Below, in pieces: positions 55,616-64,000 of a DNA stretch of 64,000 nucleotides. The notes beneath the pieces were generated by a model. The model was not told where the DNA came from. It searched no databases and worked only from the letters and a program-made list of their open reading frames with translations. Position 1 is the stretch's first letter. Each line of letters opens with the position of its first letter. A program made the translations under genes and the position numbers. The DNA comes from CALOBA01 sp942491465 (GTDB lineage: Bacteria > Pseudomonadota > Gammaproteobacteria > Chromatiales > Chromatiaceae): the NCBI GenBank assembly GCA_942491465.1, contig CALOBA010000002.1:62001-126000 (forward strand), read 5' to 3'.

Positions 55616-56004
55616 CTCCTCGGGCGTTGTCTTCCCGGCCAGACTGTAGGGTCTGCGCTGGTGGACGAATCCGAATCCGGCCGCATCGAGCAGCCGATGC
55701 AGGTCCGAGCCGCCCGCGGCGGTGCGCACCGTCTGCTGCTTGGGCTGTGCCAGGTAGGCGACATTGGCCTCGGCACCCCCTCTTGATGGCTCCGCCATCC
55801 GTGTCGGTGCGCAGCGAGCCCGAAGCACGCACCGGCGGTTCCCGGGCGGCAGAGCCGAACTGCCGGCGCAGTGAGCCTGTCAGTCCGGAACCGGCATCTC
55901 GAATGTCGAAGCTTCCGCTCGTGATCAGGCCGTCGAAAGATGGGGCCGGTGGGCAGTGTACCGCGATGCAGGCCCGGGCCGCTCCCCGCCTGCATGCAGT
56001 GTCA

Positions 56005-56032
56005 GAACCCGACAAGATCGACCCCGCGGTCC
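56005..56032 (+). promoter_or_regulatory. Candidate ECF-type promoter of CHAT gene 2
   Basis: Same GAACCC - 16 nt - CGGTCC arrangement and the same 112-nt distance to the start codon as at CHAT gene 1 (50065-50092); identity between the two leaders begins here. Confidence 0.3.
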
Positions 56033-56144
56033 GTCCTACAGCACAATAGCGCCACCGGCGGCCCAAGTGCGGCGCACCGGCGCCGGGCCCCTTGCATCTG
56101 AATCCCAACCGTCCGACCACGCACCCGAGGGAAGGAGGGCAGCG

Positions 56145-59138
56145 ATGACCCGCACCCTAATGGCACCCGGCCCCAGCTTGGCCCCACTGCTGGCGCTGGC
56201 GTTGACGCTGGCGGCACCGGTATGCGCCACCGCGACCGAGGCCACGAGCCCGCCGCAGGCCGCCGACGGGCCACCGGCTGCGCAGTCCGCCGAGCCCTCC
56301 GTCGAGCAGCTCGCCGCCTGGCTCGCCACCGCACGGGCGCTGAAGGCCGAGCAACCGGCCCTGTTCGACGGCGCCGAGGGCGTGCTGGCCACCCTGGTGC
56401 TGCCGGATGGCCAAGGCGTCCCCGCCGGCATCCGGCCCGGCGACGTGCTGATCCGCTATGGCGAGACGCCGCTGGACGGCGCGCGGCAGCTTGTCGGCCT
56501 GACCGGCGAGACCCCCGCCGAGCAGACCGTCACGCTGCGCTGGCTGCGCCCGGGGTCGCCGAATGCTGCCGTCGGCGCGCAGGGGCTTGAAGCCCGCATC
56601 CGGGGCGGGCGCATCGGGGTCGGCATCCGGGACCTGGCGGAGACGCCCGAGGCCCGCATGCAGGCCCTGCTTGATGCGGGAAACAACGCCTGGCAGCGCG
56701 CCGACTCCGCGCTTGCGCGTCGACAACTCGATGCCGGCGTGGAACTGGCCGAAGCCCATGGAGACCTGAACTGGCAGGGCAGGTTCGCGATCGCTATCGG
56801 TGCGCTGCTCAACCATCAGGGCGCCTATGAGCAGGCGTTGCGCCAGGTCAACCGAGCCCTGGAAATTGCGCGGACGCGGCATGATCGCAGCATGGAGCGG
56901 GTTGCGCTGACAAACCTGGGTGCCTTGCACACCAAGCTTGGCCGCTACCAGGAGGCGTTGGAATGCCTGCGCGCCGCATTGGCCATAGCGCGCGAGATTG
57001 GCGACCGCGCGGGCGAAGGGAATCTGCTCACGAATCTCGCAAGTCTCCAGGTCTTGGTTGGCGACTACGATACGGCTATCAGCAACTATTCGGGGGCGCT
57101 GGCCATATACCGCGAAACCGCAGATCGGCAGGGCGAGAGCGCCGCGCTGAGAGGACTGGCCGCAGCGCATGCAAGCCTCGGCCGACACGAGGATGCCTTG
57201 CGCTCATACGAGGCTTTGTTGGCTCTTGTCCGCTATATCGGAGATCGTTTCGCGGAAGCTGAGGTCTTGAACAATATCGGTGTTGTCTACTGGAACCTCA
57301 GCGACCATCAATCCGCGCTGGATACCCTGTCGTCGGCCTTGGAAATCCGGCGCGAAATCGCCGATCTCCCCGGTCAGGGCCAGACGCTCGCGAACATGGG
57401 GAACGTTCACAACAGCCTTCGCCGTCATGACAAGGCCCTGGATATACACGAACAGGCCCTTGCCATCTTCCAACGCATCCACGATCGTCGGAGCGAAGGC
57501 GTTGTGGTTGGAAACATCGGCCTGGCGTATGCCGACGCCGGTCGGACTAAAGAGGCGCTCGCTCACTATGTGAAGGCCCTCGATATTCATCGGGAGATTG
57601 GCGACCGGTCCGGAGAAGCGAGAAGCCTTCTCAATCTTGCCGAGCTGTATCTGGAGAAATCAGAGTATCAACAAGCGCAGCAATTGTTGACAGAAAGTCT
57701 GACCACGCAGGCAGATCTCGCCGAGCTGGAGATCGTCTGGCGCATCTGGGACGGATTTCGCAGATTGTTTACCGCCGTCGGATCGATCAGGCCGGCGATT
57801 GTCTCTGGCAAGCGTGCCGTCAATACCATACAGGCCATGCGCGCAATGAGCAGCGGGCTGGAGAAGCACTTGAAGCGCTCCTTTTTGCAAGACAAAGATC
57901 AGGTCTACCGGCGTCTGGCCGATCTCCTGATTGCAGAGGGCCGCATCCCCGAGGCGGAGCAGGTGCTGGCGATGCTGAAGGAAGAAGAGCTGTTCGAGTT
58001 CATCCGCCGCGACGCCGCCCGCGACGTCAAGCAGAGCCGGGCCGACTACACCCCGGCCGAGGCGGCCTGGAACGCCCGCTACGACGCCGTCGCCGCGGAC
58101 CTCGCGGCGCTCGGCGGCGAATACCGCCAGCTCAAGCAGAACCGCGCCCGCACGCCGGCCGAGGACGCCCGCCGCGCCGAGGTCAAGCAACAGCTCAAGG
58201 CCGGCCAGCAGGCCGTCACCGAACTGATCGCGGCGCTGGAGACCGAGTTCGCCGGGCAGACCCCCGCCGACGCCACCCGCCTCGCCGCGCAGGCGTTGCG
58301 GGAGCTGCGCCTCCAGCAGGCCCGGCTGCGGGAGATGGGCCAGGGCGCGGTGATCCTGAGCACCGTCATGGGCGATGAGCGCGCCGAGCGCTGGCAGGTG
58401 GCCGGCCTCGGCGTCAGCGAAGGCCACCCGCCGTTCACGCCCCTGCCGGCGGTGCCGGCGGAGCTGGAGGGCATCGTCAAGCGAGACAGCGCGGACCCCG
58501 ATGGCGTCATCCCGGGCCAGGTGCACCTGGACCAGGCCTTCGACGCCGCGCGCCTGGCCTCGGTGCTGGAGGACAAGGACGCCTACCCGGTGCTGCACAT
58601 CGCCAGCCACTTCGCGCTGAATCCCGGCAACAACCTGGACAGCTACCTGCTGCTCGGCGACGGCAGCCGGCTGACCATCGCCGACATCGACGCCGACCCG
58701 GACTACGCCCTGTTCGGCATCGACCTGCTGGCGCTCTCCGCCTGCGACACCGCCGTCGGCGCCGGCATCGAACGCGCCTCCGCCGGCGCCGAGATCGAGT
58801 CCTTCGGCGCCCTGGCGCAGCTGCGCGGCGCCCGCGGCGTGCTTGCCACGCTGTGGTCCGTGGACGACGCCAGCACCGGCGCGCTGATGCAGGACCTCTA
58901 CGGCCAGCGCGCCGAGGACGACCGGCTGTCCAAGGCCGAGGCCCTACGCCAGGCGCAGCTCGCGTTGATCGAGGGCCGGATCAGGCCGGAACAGGCGCAG
59001 ACGGGGAACCCGGCGGACTGCACCCATGTGCGCAGACCGTTCCATCTCGGCGGCGGCGAGGCAGGCGCCGGCGCCACCTGCCGCTGGACGCATCCGTACC
59101 ACTGGGCGCCCTTTGTATTGATGGGGAACTGGTTGTAA
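56145..59138 (+). CDS. Exported PDZ-TPR-CHAT protein 2
   Basis: 997 residues from ATG 56145 with GGAAGGAGG upstream. Signal peptide (LAPLLALALTLAAPVCATA), PDZ domain near residues 85-140 (VPAGIRPGDVLIRYGETPLD), about ten 40-residue TPR units (~200-530) that are much more divergent than in gene 1, a helical linker with KEEELFEFIRRDAARD, and a CHAT domain with PVLHIASHFALNPG (catalytic His) and DLLALSACDTAVG (catalytic Cys), ending HPYHWAPFVLMGNWL. Compared with gene 1, about 110 residues before the catalytic half of the CHAT domain are missing (AVILSTVMGDERAERWQVAG joins directly). The leader and first ~90 codons are almost identical to gene 1. No further gene overlaps its stop; the Rpn gene is convergent, 1 nt away. 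Confidence 0.88.
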   Translation: MTRTLMAPGPSLAPLLALALTLAAPVCATATEATSPPQAADGPPAAQSAEPSVEQLAAWLATARALKAEQPALFDGAEGVLATLVLPDGQGVPAGIRPGDVLIRYGETPLDGARQLVGLTGETPAEQTVTLRWLRPGSPNAAVGAQGLEARIRGGRIGVGIRDLAETPEARMQALLDAGNNAWQRADSALARRQLDAGVELAEAHGDLNWQGRFAIAIGALLNHQGAYEQALRQVNRALEIARTRHDRSMERVALTNLGALHTKLGRYQEALECLRAALAIAREIGDRAGEGNLLTNLASLQVLVGDYDTAISNYSGALAIYRETADRQGESAALRGLAAAHASLGRHEDALRSYEALLALVRYIGDRFAEAEVLNNIGVVYWNLSDHQSALDTLSSALEIRREIADLPGQGQTLANMGNVHNSLRRHDKALDIHEQALAIFQRIHDRRSEGVVVGNIGLAYADAGRTKEALAHYVKALDIHREIGDRSGEARSLLNLAELYLEKSEYQQAQQLLTESLTTQADLAELEIVWRIWDGFRRLFTAVGSIRPAIVSGKRAVNTIQAMRAMSSGLEKHLKRSFLQDKDQVYRRLADLLIAEGRIPEAEQVLAMLKEEELFEFIRRDAARDVKQSRADYTPAEAAWNARYDAVAADLAALGGEYRQLKQNRARTPAEDARRAEVKQQLKAGQQAVTELIAALETEFAGQTPADATRLAAQALRELRLQQARLREMGQGAVILSTVMGDERAERWQVAGLGVSEGHPPFTPLPAVPAELEGIVKRDSADPDGVIPGQVHLDQAFDAARLASVLEDKDAYPVLHIASHFALNPGNNLDSYLLLGDGSRLTIADIDADPDYALFGIDLLALSACDTAVGAGIERASAGAEIESFGALAQLRGARGVLATLWSVDDASTGALMQDLYGQRAEDDRLSKAEALRQAQLALIEGRIRPEQAQTGNPADCTHVRRPFHLGGGEAGAGATCRWTHPYHWAPFVLMGNWL

Positions 59139-59139
59139 G

Positions 59140-59991
59140 TCAGCGCAACACGGCCTGGATGCTGTCCTCGGTCAGCACCCGGTCGGTCCAGTCCTTGAGC
59201 TGTTGCAGCCCGGCGGCCTGGATGCGCTCACGGTCGGCGGCGGCCAGCTCACCAAACTTGCGCTCCAACAGCCGGACCAAGGTATTGCGCGCATAGTTGA
59301 CCTCGCCTTGCTCCAAACCTTGGCTCAGCCCGGCCTCGTGGCCCAGGGAGTAGGACGGCAACTCTTCGAGGGAAACGGTCAGCATCTTTTCTTCCTCGCG
59401 AATGGTCGCGACAAGGTCGCGGTTGGTGGAGAGGATCTCCAGCATGCCCAGGTACTCACGGAAGCGGCGCGGCGAGTGGTGCGTCAGGGCCTGCAGCCGG
59501 GTGAGGATCTCGCGCACCACGGCACGGGGCTCGCGGCCCCGGAAGTCGCATAGCACGGCCAGCACCAGCGCATCCGGCGTACCCTGATCCATCAGCACCC
59601 GGCAGTCCACGGCGTGCATGTCCACCAGGGCGTAGTCGTAGTCGAGCCGCCAGTCCCGGACGCCGTCTCCCATGCTGAGCGCCGCCTTGCCGATATAGAC
59701 CAGATACTGGCGCACACTTCTCCCGGGCCAGGCGAGCATCAGGTCCGTGCGATAGCGCAGCATGCGCAGCGGCATGCGCCGATCATTGTCGTTCTGGATC
59801 TCGATATGGAGCAGGAACTCCTCGTCCCCCGCGCGGGCCAGCACCACCAGATCGGCGCGCCGATCCTCGACGCGCTGCTGTTCGGTGTCTAGGACCTCCA
59901 GCGCCTCGATCTCGACATGGAACAGATAGCGCGCCAGGTCCACGACGATGCGCTTGAGCAGATCCTTGGAAACGGTGTCTTTGCCGGCCAT
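59140..59991 (-). CDS. Rpn-type PD-(D/E)XK nuclease family protein
   Basis: 283 residues of the Rpn/DUF4351-related group. The nuclease core reads RRADLVVLARAGDEEFLLHI with EIQNDND following (acidic D, then E-x-Q), then MLRYRTDLMLAW, VLAVLCDFRGREPRAVVREI and a C-terminal helical tail GLEQGEVNYARNTLVRLLER common to DUF4351 proteins. It is a different subfamily from the Rpn gene at 5511. It converges with CHAT gene 2 with only 1 nt between the stops. Such genes are often carried in several copies by this kind of genome; the role here is unknown. Confidence 0.82.
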   Translation of the reverse strand: MAGKDTVSKDLLKRIVVDLARYLFHVEIEALEVLDTEQQRVEDRRADLVVLARAGDEEFLLHIEIQNDNDRRMPLRMLRYRTDLMLAWPGRSVRQYLVYIGKAALSMGDGVRDWRLDYDYALVDMHAVDCRVLMDQGTPDALVLAVLCDFRGREPRAVVREILTRLQALTHHSPRRFREYLGMLEILSTNRDLVATIREEEKMLTVSLEELPSYSLGHEAGLSQGLEQGEVNYARNTLVRLLERKFGELAAADRERIQAAGLQQLKDWTDRVLTEDSIQAVLR

Positions 59992-60412
59992 GGCCGAAGT
60001 CTATCATCCATCCGCCGGATATCCCGGCTGCGCCGCGTGGGGCGGCGGGCGTTGCGGCTGCGGCGGTTTCTCAATCCCTTTTGCCTGCACGGTTGGCCCC
60101 CGAGCCCTGAGGGCCCTCGTTGGCGATCTGCGGCCTCGTTGACCGCGCCGGACCACCGAGCGCCTTTGGTGCCGATAGGGACGGGCCAGGTCCGCGAGCG
60201 CATCGCGGCGAGGATGCCGGCCGACTCGCGATAGGCAGGACAACCTGAGTGCTGATCGTTGCGCCGCTCCAGCGGGCTCTTCTGGACGCGACGCGCCCGA
60301 CCGTTTGTCCGTCGGCGGGCAATACTTTCACAATCTCAGAGCCTCGGCACGAGATGGAAACGACAACGATCGCGAACGGCATCGGGACGTTCGCAGTGAT
60401 GCACTAGGCCGT
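59992..60412. other. Gap between Rpn gene and REP/CHAT relic
   Basis: About 420 bp without a supported gene. The string GAAACGACAACGATCGCG near 60356 is related to GAAACGACAACTACGG near 62071. Close to the right end TTCGCAGTGATGCACTAGG belongs to the dispersed repeat also seen near 44085 and 53876. Confidence 0.4.
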
Positions 60413-60507
60413 TGTGGGAGCGGCCTGTGGCCGCGATCGCGACGATTGGGCGAGCCCGCAGCGCCGGCCCCGCCCCCGCCGTCGCGATTGCAAATCGCTC
60501 CCACAGG
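60413..60507. repeat. REP-like inverted repeat (copy 2)
   Basis: Outer arms 60413-60444 (TGTGGGAGCGGCCTGTGGCC..) and 60479-60507 (CGTCGCGATTGCAAATCGCT.. reading toward CCCACAGG) pair at their ends (TGTGGGAGCG with CGCTCCCACA) with imperfect pairing inside. It marks the point where CHAT gene 3 loses its 5' end. Confidence 0.7.
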
Positions 60508-60519
60508 CCCCGCTATGCC

Positions 60520-61722
60520 GGCACCGCCGTATTAACCGTCATCCTCACCACCCCCGACACCCAGGTCGCGCGCCAGTCCCAGACCGGCCGGGCTGGGCTC
60601 AACCGCCTCATCGGCGACTTCCGCCAGGCCCTGACCGACCGCACCAGCGACCCGCTGCCGCTCGCCAAGCGGCTGCACGCCATCCTCATCGGCCCCATCG
60701 CCGCCGACCTGGCCCAAGCCGAGGCCGGCACCCTGATGTGGTCCCTGGACGCGGCGCTTCGCTACATCCCGCTGGCCGCCCTGCACGACGGCGCGCACTG
60801 GCTCATCGAGGACCACCCGCTGGTGCTCTACACCCTGGCCGCCCGCGAGCACTTAAGGATCGATTCAAAAACAAGTGGTACAGACGCCCGCTCGCTGAGC
60901 CTTTGTATTGGCCGTTTCGTCGTTGCGTCTGCACCACTTGTTTCTGAACCTTGACTAAGCGACGACAGCGATCCCGCCTGGCGCGTCGCCGGGCTCGGCG
61001 TCAGCCGCGCCCACGACACCGAATGGGGCCATTTCGATGCGCTGAGCGCCGTGCCCGCCGAGCTCGACGGCATCGTCATCCGCGACGCCGACGAGCCCGA
61101 CGGCGTCATCGCCGGCGAGGTCCATCTGGATGATGCCTTCGACAAGGCCCGGCTCAAGGCCATGATCCGCGCGCGCCTGCCGGTGCTGCACATCGCCAGC
61201 CACTTCAAGCTCAACCCCGGCGACAACAGCGCCTCGTTCCTGCTGCTCGGCGACGGCCAGGCCCTGCCCCTGGCCGACCTCGAGGCCAAGGCCGCCTACC
61301 GGCTGCACCACGTCGACCAGCTCACGCTCTCGGCCTGCGACACCGCCATGGGCAACCCCAACCGCAGCGGCAGCGGCGCCGAGGTCGAGCGCTTCGGCGC
61401 CCTGGCCCAGAAGCGCGGCGCCAAGGGCGTGCTCGCCACCCTCTGGCCGGTGGCAGACAGAAGCACCGGCACCCTGATGCAGACCCTCTACCGGCTGCAC
61501 GGCGCCGACCCCAGCCTGACCAAGGCCGAGGCCCTGCGCCAGGCCCAGCTGGCGCTGCTCCAGGGCGAGGCGGGGGAGGGCGATTGCGGCGGCGCCCGCC
61601 GACCGCTGTGGCTCGGCGACGACGTCGCGACGAGCGCCGAAGGCGAAGCGCCGGCCGATGCCTGCGGCTGGACGCATCCCTATCACCGGGCGCCCTTTGT
61701 GCTGATGGGGAATTGGCTGTAG
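60520..61722 (+). pseudogene. CHAT protein 3, decapitated and interrupted by a MITE
   Basis: Only the CHAT domain remains: TVILTTPDTQVARQSQTGRA, MWSLDAALRYIPLAALHDGA and LVLYTLAAREH up to 60853. A 100-bp MITE with in-frame stop (TGA near 60954) follows, then the same frame resumes with DPAWRVAGLGVSRAHDTEWG, PVLHIASHFKLNPG (catalytic His), QLTLSACDTAMG (catalytic Cys) and HPYHRAPFVLMGNWL with stop at 61722. Signal, PDZ and TPR parts are absent; a REP-like element stands where they should be. Removing the MITE gives a continuous CHAT domain. Confidence 0.85.
60857..60956. mobile_element. 100-bp MITE-like element, copy 2 (inside CHAT gene 3)
   Basis: Terminal inverted repeats 60862-60887 and 60925-60950 match those of copy 1 (47771-47870), reversed in orientation; the whole unit is also 100 bp long. 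It splits the CHAT coding sequence between LAAREH and DPAWRVAG and adds a stop codon. Confidence 0.85.
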
Positions 61723-61780
61723 CGCCGCGATGCCCTCGACCTCGTGCCGCTGCGCCCAAATGATACAAACAAGCTTCCTT

Positions 61781-61894
<114 letters not shown>

Positions 61895-61935
61895 CAGCGC
61901 TGATTCGGGAAACTTGAGCGCAGCGGCACTAGCCG

Positions 61936-61963
61936 CTGTGGGAGCGGCCTCCGGCCGCGATCG
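61936..61963. repeat. REP-like palindrome (copy 3)
   Basis: CTGTGGGAGCGGCCTCCGGC and the following CGCGATCG share the TGTGGGAGCGGCC core with copies at 53775 and 60413; the inner part CGGCCTCCGGCCG is itself palindromic. Confidence 0.55.
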
Positions 61964-62146
61964 CCGCGTCGGAGTGCCCGGAAGGCGGATGCGCTGGGCT
62001 TATCCGCCCTACGCTGTTCACCTTGTTTCCGACTCGTTCCCACGTCAATGGCGCGACAGGCGCGGGACATGGAAACGACAACTACGGCTTGTCGGTCCGT
62101 CCTCTTTCCACAAACCGGACTGGCATCGATTGCGGAGGTAGACATC

Positions 62147-63001
62147 GTGGTTTCAAGTATCGGTCGAGCTGAAGACCCCGTTCGGCGCAGGCGGCTGCTG
62201 GCCGCACTGGTCCTGATCGGCATGGCGTTGCTTGCATCGGCGGCGCTCGGCGCCGCATCGGGCGCCCGACATGCGCTGCTGATCAGCATCTCGGACTACA
62301 GCGGGAGCGGTTTCGACGATCTGCCCGGTGCGGCCCGCGACATCGAGCTGGTGTCGGCGGTGTTGACCTCGCGCTTGGGCTTCGTGCCCGGGGAGATCCG
62401 CATCCTGCGCAACCGGGCCGCCACCCATCGCGGCATCGAGCGTGCGTTCGCCGAGTTGGCGGCCTCCGTCGCCCCCGGCGACACGGTCTTCATCCACTAC
62501 TCGGGCCACGGCTCCCTGGTGCGGGACCTCAACGACGACGAGCCGACCGGCGAGGATCAGACCCTGGTGCCGTTCGGCGCGCGATGGGAGGCGAGCGAGG
62601 GGATCGACCGCTTCGACATCCTCGACGACGAGCTCAACGGCTGGCTTGGCCGCATCAGCGACCGGCTCGGTCCGTCCGGGCAGCTGGTGATGGTGAGCGA
62701 TGCGTGCCACGCCGCCACCAATACCCGCGGCCCCGCGCCGCTGGTCTCCCGCGCGCTTCCCGCGGCGGTGCAGGAGTCGCATCCGCGGGCGCGGGGGCCC
62801 CGCCGATCGGCATGCGCTGACCAATTTGGTGGAGATCGCCGCGGCGGACGTCCACGAGCAGGCGTTCGAGGTACCGATCGGACAACGGCGCGCCGGTGGG
62901 GCTGTTCACCTGGCATTGGGTCGCCGCCCTGGAGGGCGCCGCGGCGGACGCGACCTGGCGCGGTGCGTTCGAGCGCGCGGCACTCGGTCTCTCGACGCTG
63001 A
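62147..63001 (+). pseudogene. Exported or membrane-anchored caspase-like protease (peptidase C14), N-terminal part, frameshifted
   Basis: GTG 62147 has GGAGG at 62134-62138. A basic N-terminus and hydrophobic helix (LLAALVLIGMALLASAALGA) lead to a caspase/metacaspase p20-like domain: ARHALLISISDYSGSGFDDL, LPGAARDIELVSAVL, GDTVFIHYSGHGSLV (catalytic His) and GQLVMVSDACHAATN (catalytic Cys). Similarity to one frame ends near 62790, at a GGGGGCCCC run; it resumes in another frame (ALTNLVEIAAADVHEQAFEV) and shifts again near 62880 into the frame of the next entry. Either the gene is decayed or there are two sequence errors. Caspase plus CHAT proteins in one locus suggests linked proteases. Confidence 0.78.
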
Positions 63002-63690
63002 TGTCGGCGGTGCAGCACCCGCGGATCACCGGCGGCAACGCCGACCGGACCATCCTCGGCGGCGAGCTGCGGCTGCGTCGGGGTGTCAGGGTGGTCCGGG
63101 CCGACGAGGATGGCCTGACCCTCGATGCCGGGCTGCTGGCCGGGGTGAGTGTCGGCAGCCTCTACAGCTCGATCGACCCCGAGGACGACGCCCGCGTGCG
63201 GATCACCGACGTGGACGATACCCAAAGCCGTGGCCGGGTCGAGCGCGGACGGGTGGGTGTCGGCGGCGTCCTCACCGAGTTGGAGCACGCCTACACCTCC
63301 GAGCCGGTGCGGCTGTTCCTTTGGACGCTGGATGACGCCGTGCCGTCCGGGCTGTTGCAACCGCTGCGGCTGCGCTTGGGCGAGCTGCAAGGCTTCACCT
63401 GGGTGCATGACCAAGCCCAAGCGGATCTCACGGTGTCCATCCTGCGACCGCGGCGCAGCGCCGGCGAGGCGCAACCGGCCTTCACGGCGGGCGTTCGCGA
63501 GTCGATCCCGCAACTGGACGCCGTGGCTGCGCCGGAGGCCTGGATACTGGACCGCGGCGAGCGCCTGATCCACCGGGATCTGATCGCGCGGCTGGGCGGT
63601 GGCGACGACGATCAGGTGCTGCGAAGACACCAATGGCAAAACAGGCACTTGGCTTTGCTTCAGAGCGGTCAACTGCTCTTTCTAGGTTGA
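62896..63690 (+). pseudogene. Caspase-like protein, C-terminal part
   Basis: Third-frame continuation of the caspase gene, starting with VGLFTWHWVAALEGAAADAT (end of the protease domain) and followed by ~230 residues of extra domains: LGLSTLMSAVQHPRITGGNA, a beta-rich region LTLDAGLLAGVSVGSLYSSI, and LTVSILRPRRSAGEAQPAFT. The C-terminal region does not match a domain I can name; small beta sandwiches of this kind (DUF4384-like) often follow caspase domains in secreted bacterial proteins. Stop at 63688-63690. Confidence 0.65.
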
Positions 63691-63731
63691 ACGCTCCCCC
63701 GCCCCCTCACGCTGCTCTTCAAGGCGGTTGT

Positions 63732-64000
63732 GTGCCAGAGGTGGAACCCTGGTCCGCAACTGGCACTGCCGATCGCCGGCACGCAGGGCGCTGCGCCGGC
63801 GAGCGTCCGGATGCCGCACAAGCGCCGGTCGGCCCGCCGGCAGGCCTGCTGATCGTCGAGGACGACCGCGATAGCCTGATGCTGCTGGAGGCCCTGCTGC
63901 GGGACGACGGGTTCGTCATCCGCACCGCCGCGTCCGGTGGCGAAGGGCTTGAGCGCTGCCGGCAGCGCGCGCCGGACCTGATGCTGCTGGACATCGGCAT
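63732..64000 (+). CDS. Response regulator receiver domain protein, 3' end cut by window edge
   Basis: In the frame from GTG 63732 the product reaches a receiver domain at about residue 38: LLIVEDDRDSLMLLEALLRD, GGEGLERCRQ, PDLMLLDIG with the phosphoacceptor Asp. The ~37 residues before it (PEVEPWSATGTADRRHAG..) have no clear motif and the true start may be further upstream or at another codon. The output domain lies outside the window. It may serve the local hybrid kinases or belong to a separate system downstream. Confidence 0.75.
   Translation, partial: MPEVEPWSATGTADRRHAGRCAGERPDAAQAPVGPPAGLLIVEDDRDSLMLLEALLRDDGFVIRTAASGGEGLERCRQRAPDLMLLDIG

Overview
The window looks like a chromosomal stretch of a high-G+C gammaproteobacterium. 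The gene order DUF971 - ubiE - ubiJ - ubiB is a typical gammaproteobacterial ubiquinone block. The number of AAA/PD-(D/E)XK ATPases, Rpn-type nucleases, CHAT proteins and large hybrid histidine kinases resembles purple sulfur bacteria (Chromatiaceae), but the family assignment is inference. No rRNA, complete tRNA, CRISPR array, integrase or intact transposase was seen.

Layout. 1-8100 (minus strand): a surface-glycan locus with an SDR, a 2-hydroxyacid dehydrogenase, a CMP-sugar synthetase and a metallo-beta-lactamase/GT2 fusion, joined by 1-4 nt spacings, and a Wzm/Wzt-type ABC exporter interrupted by an Rpn-type nuclease gene. 8121-11319: an AAA-ATPase/PD-(D/E)XK gene and a truncated tandem copy sharing about 1 kb of almost identical DNA. 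11500-19146: core metabolism, with a MenH-like hydrolase, ubiB, ubiJ, ubiE, DUF971 and a periplasmic 5'-nucleotidase. 19147-30194: a defence island carrying a Druantia type III-like pair (large uncharacterised protein plus a 1965-residue helicase with DUF1998), with decayed toxin-antitoxin genes on both sides, bounded by a partial direct repeat of the nucleotidase 3' end. 30193-35040: endonuclease I, a tRNA 3'-half relic with its terminator, a HhH membrane protein, DUF697 and a C45-like protein. 35338-43109: a family 5 solute-binding protein and two hybrid histidine kinases, the first frameshifted. 43296-43916: relics of cobE/cbiG and cbiM.

44154-63690 is the most unusual region. It holds a FecR-like secreted protein, a CHASE2 protein without output domain, an anti-sigma-like membrane protein and a sigma factor (minus strand). 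These lie next to an HNH nuclease, two full-length and one decapitated exported PDZ-TPR-CHAT proteins, an AAA/PD-(D/E)XK protein, an Rpn nuclease and a membrane-anchored or exported caspase-like protein. CHAT stop codons overlap partner start codons (ATGA) twice: once with a reverse-transcriptase N-terminal relic and once with the AAA/PD-(D/E)XK gene. The two full CHAT genes share a near-identical leader. I read this as an envelope-sensing, sigma-controlled caspase/CHAT protease locus that has been repeatedly duplicated and is partly decayed.

The locus is dotted with small repeats: a 100-bp MITE in two copies (one inside a CHAT gene), REP-like palindromes, and hexanucleotide ACGACA arrays. 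Many apparent frameshifts (37-39 kb, 43.5 kb, 51.4 kb, 53.5 kb, 62.8 kb) mean either real decay or sequence errors; this cannot be decided from the window alone.
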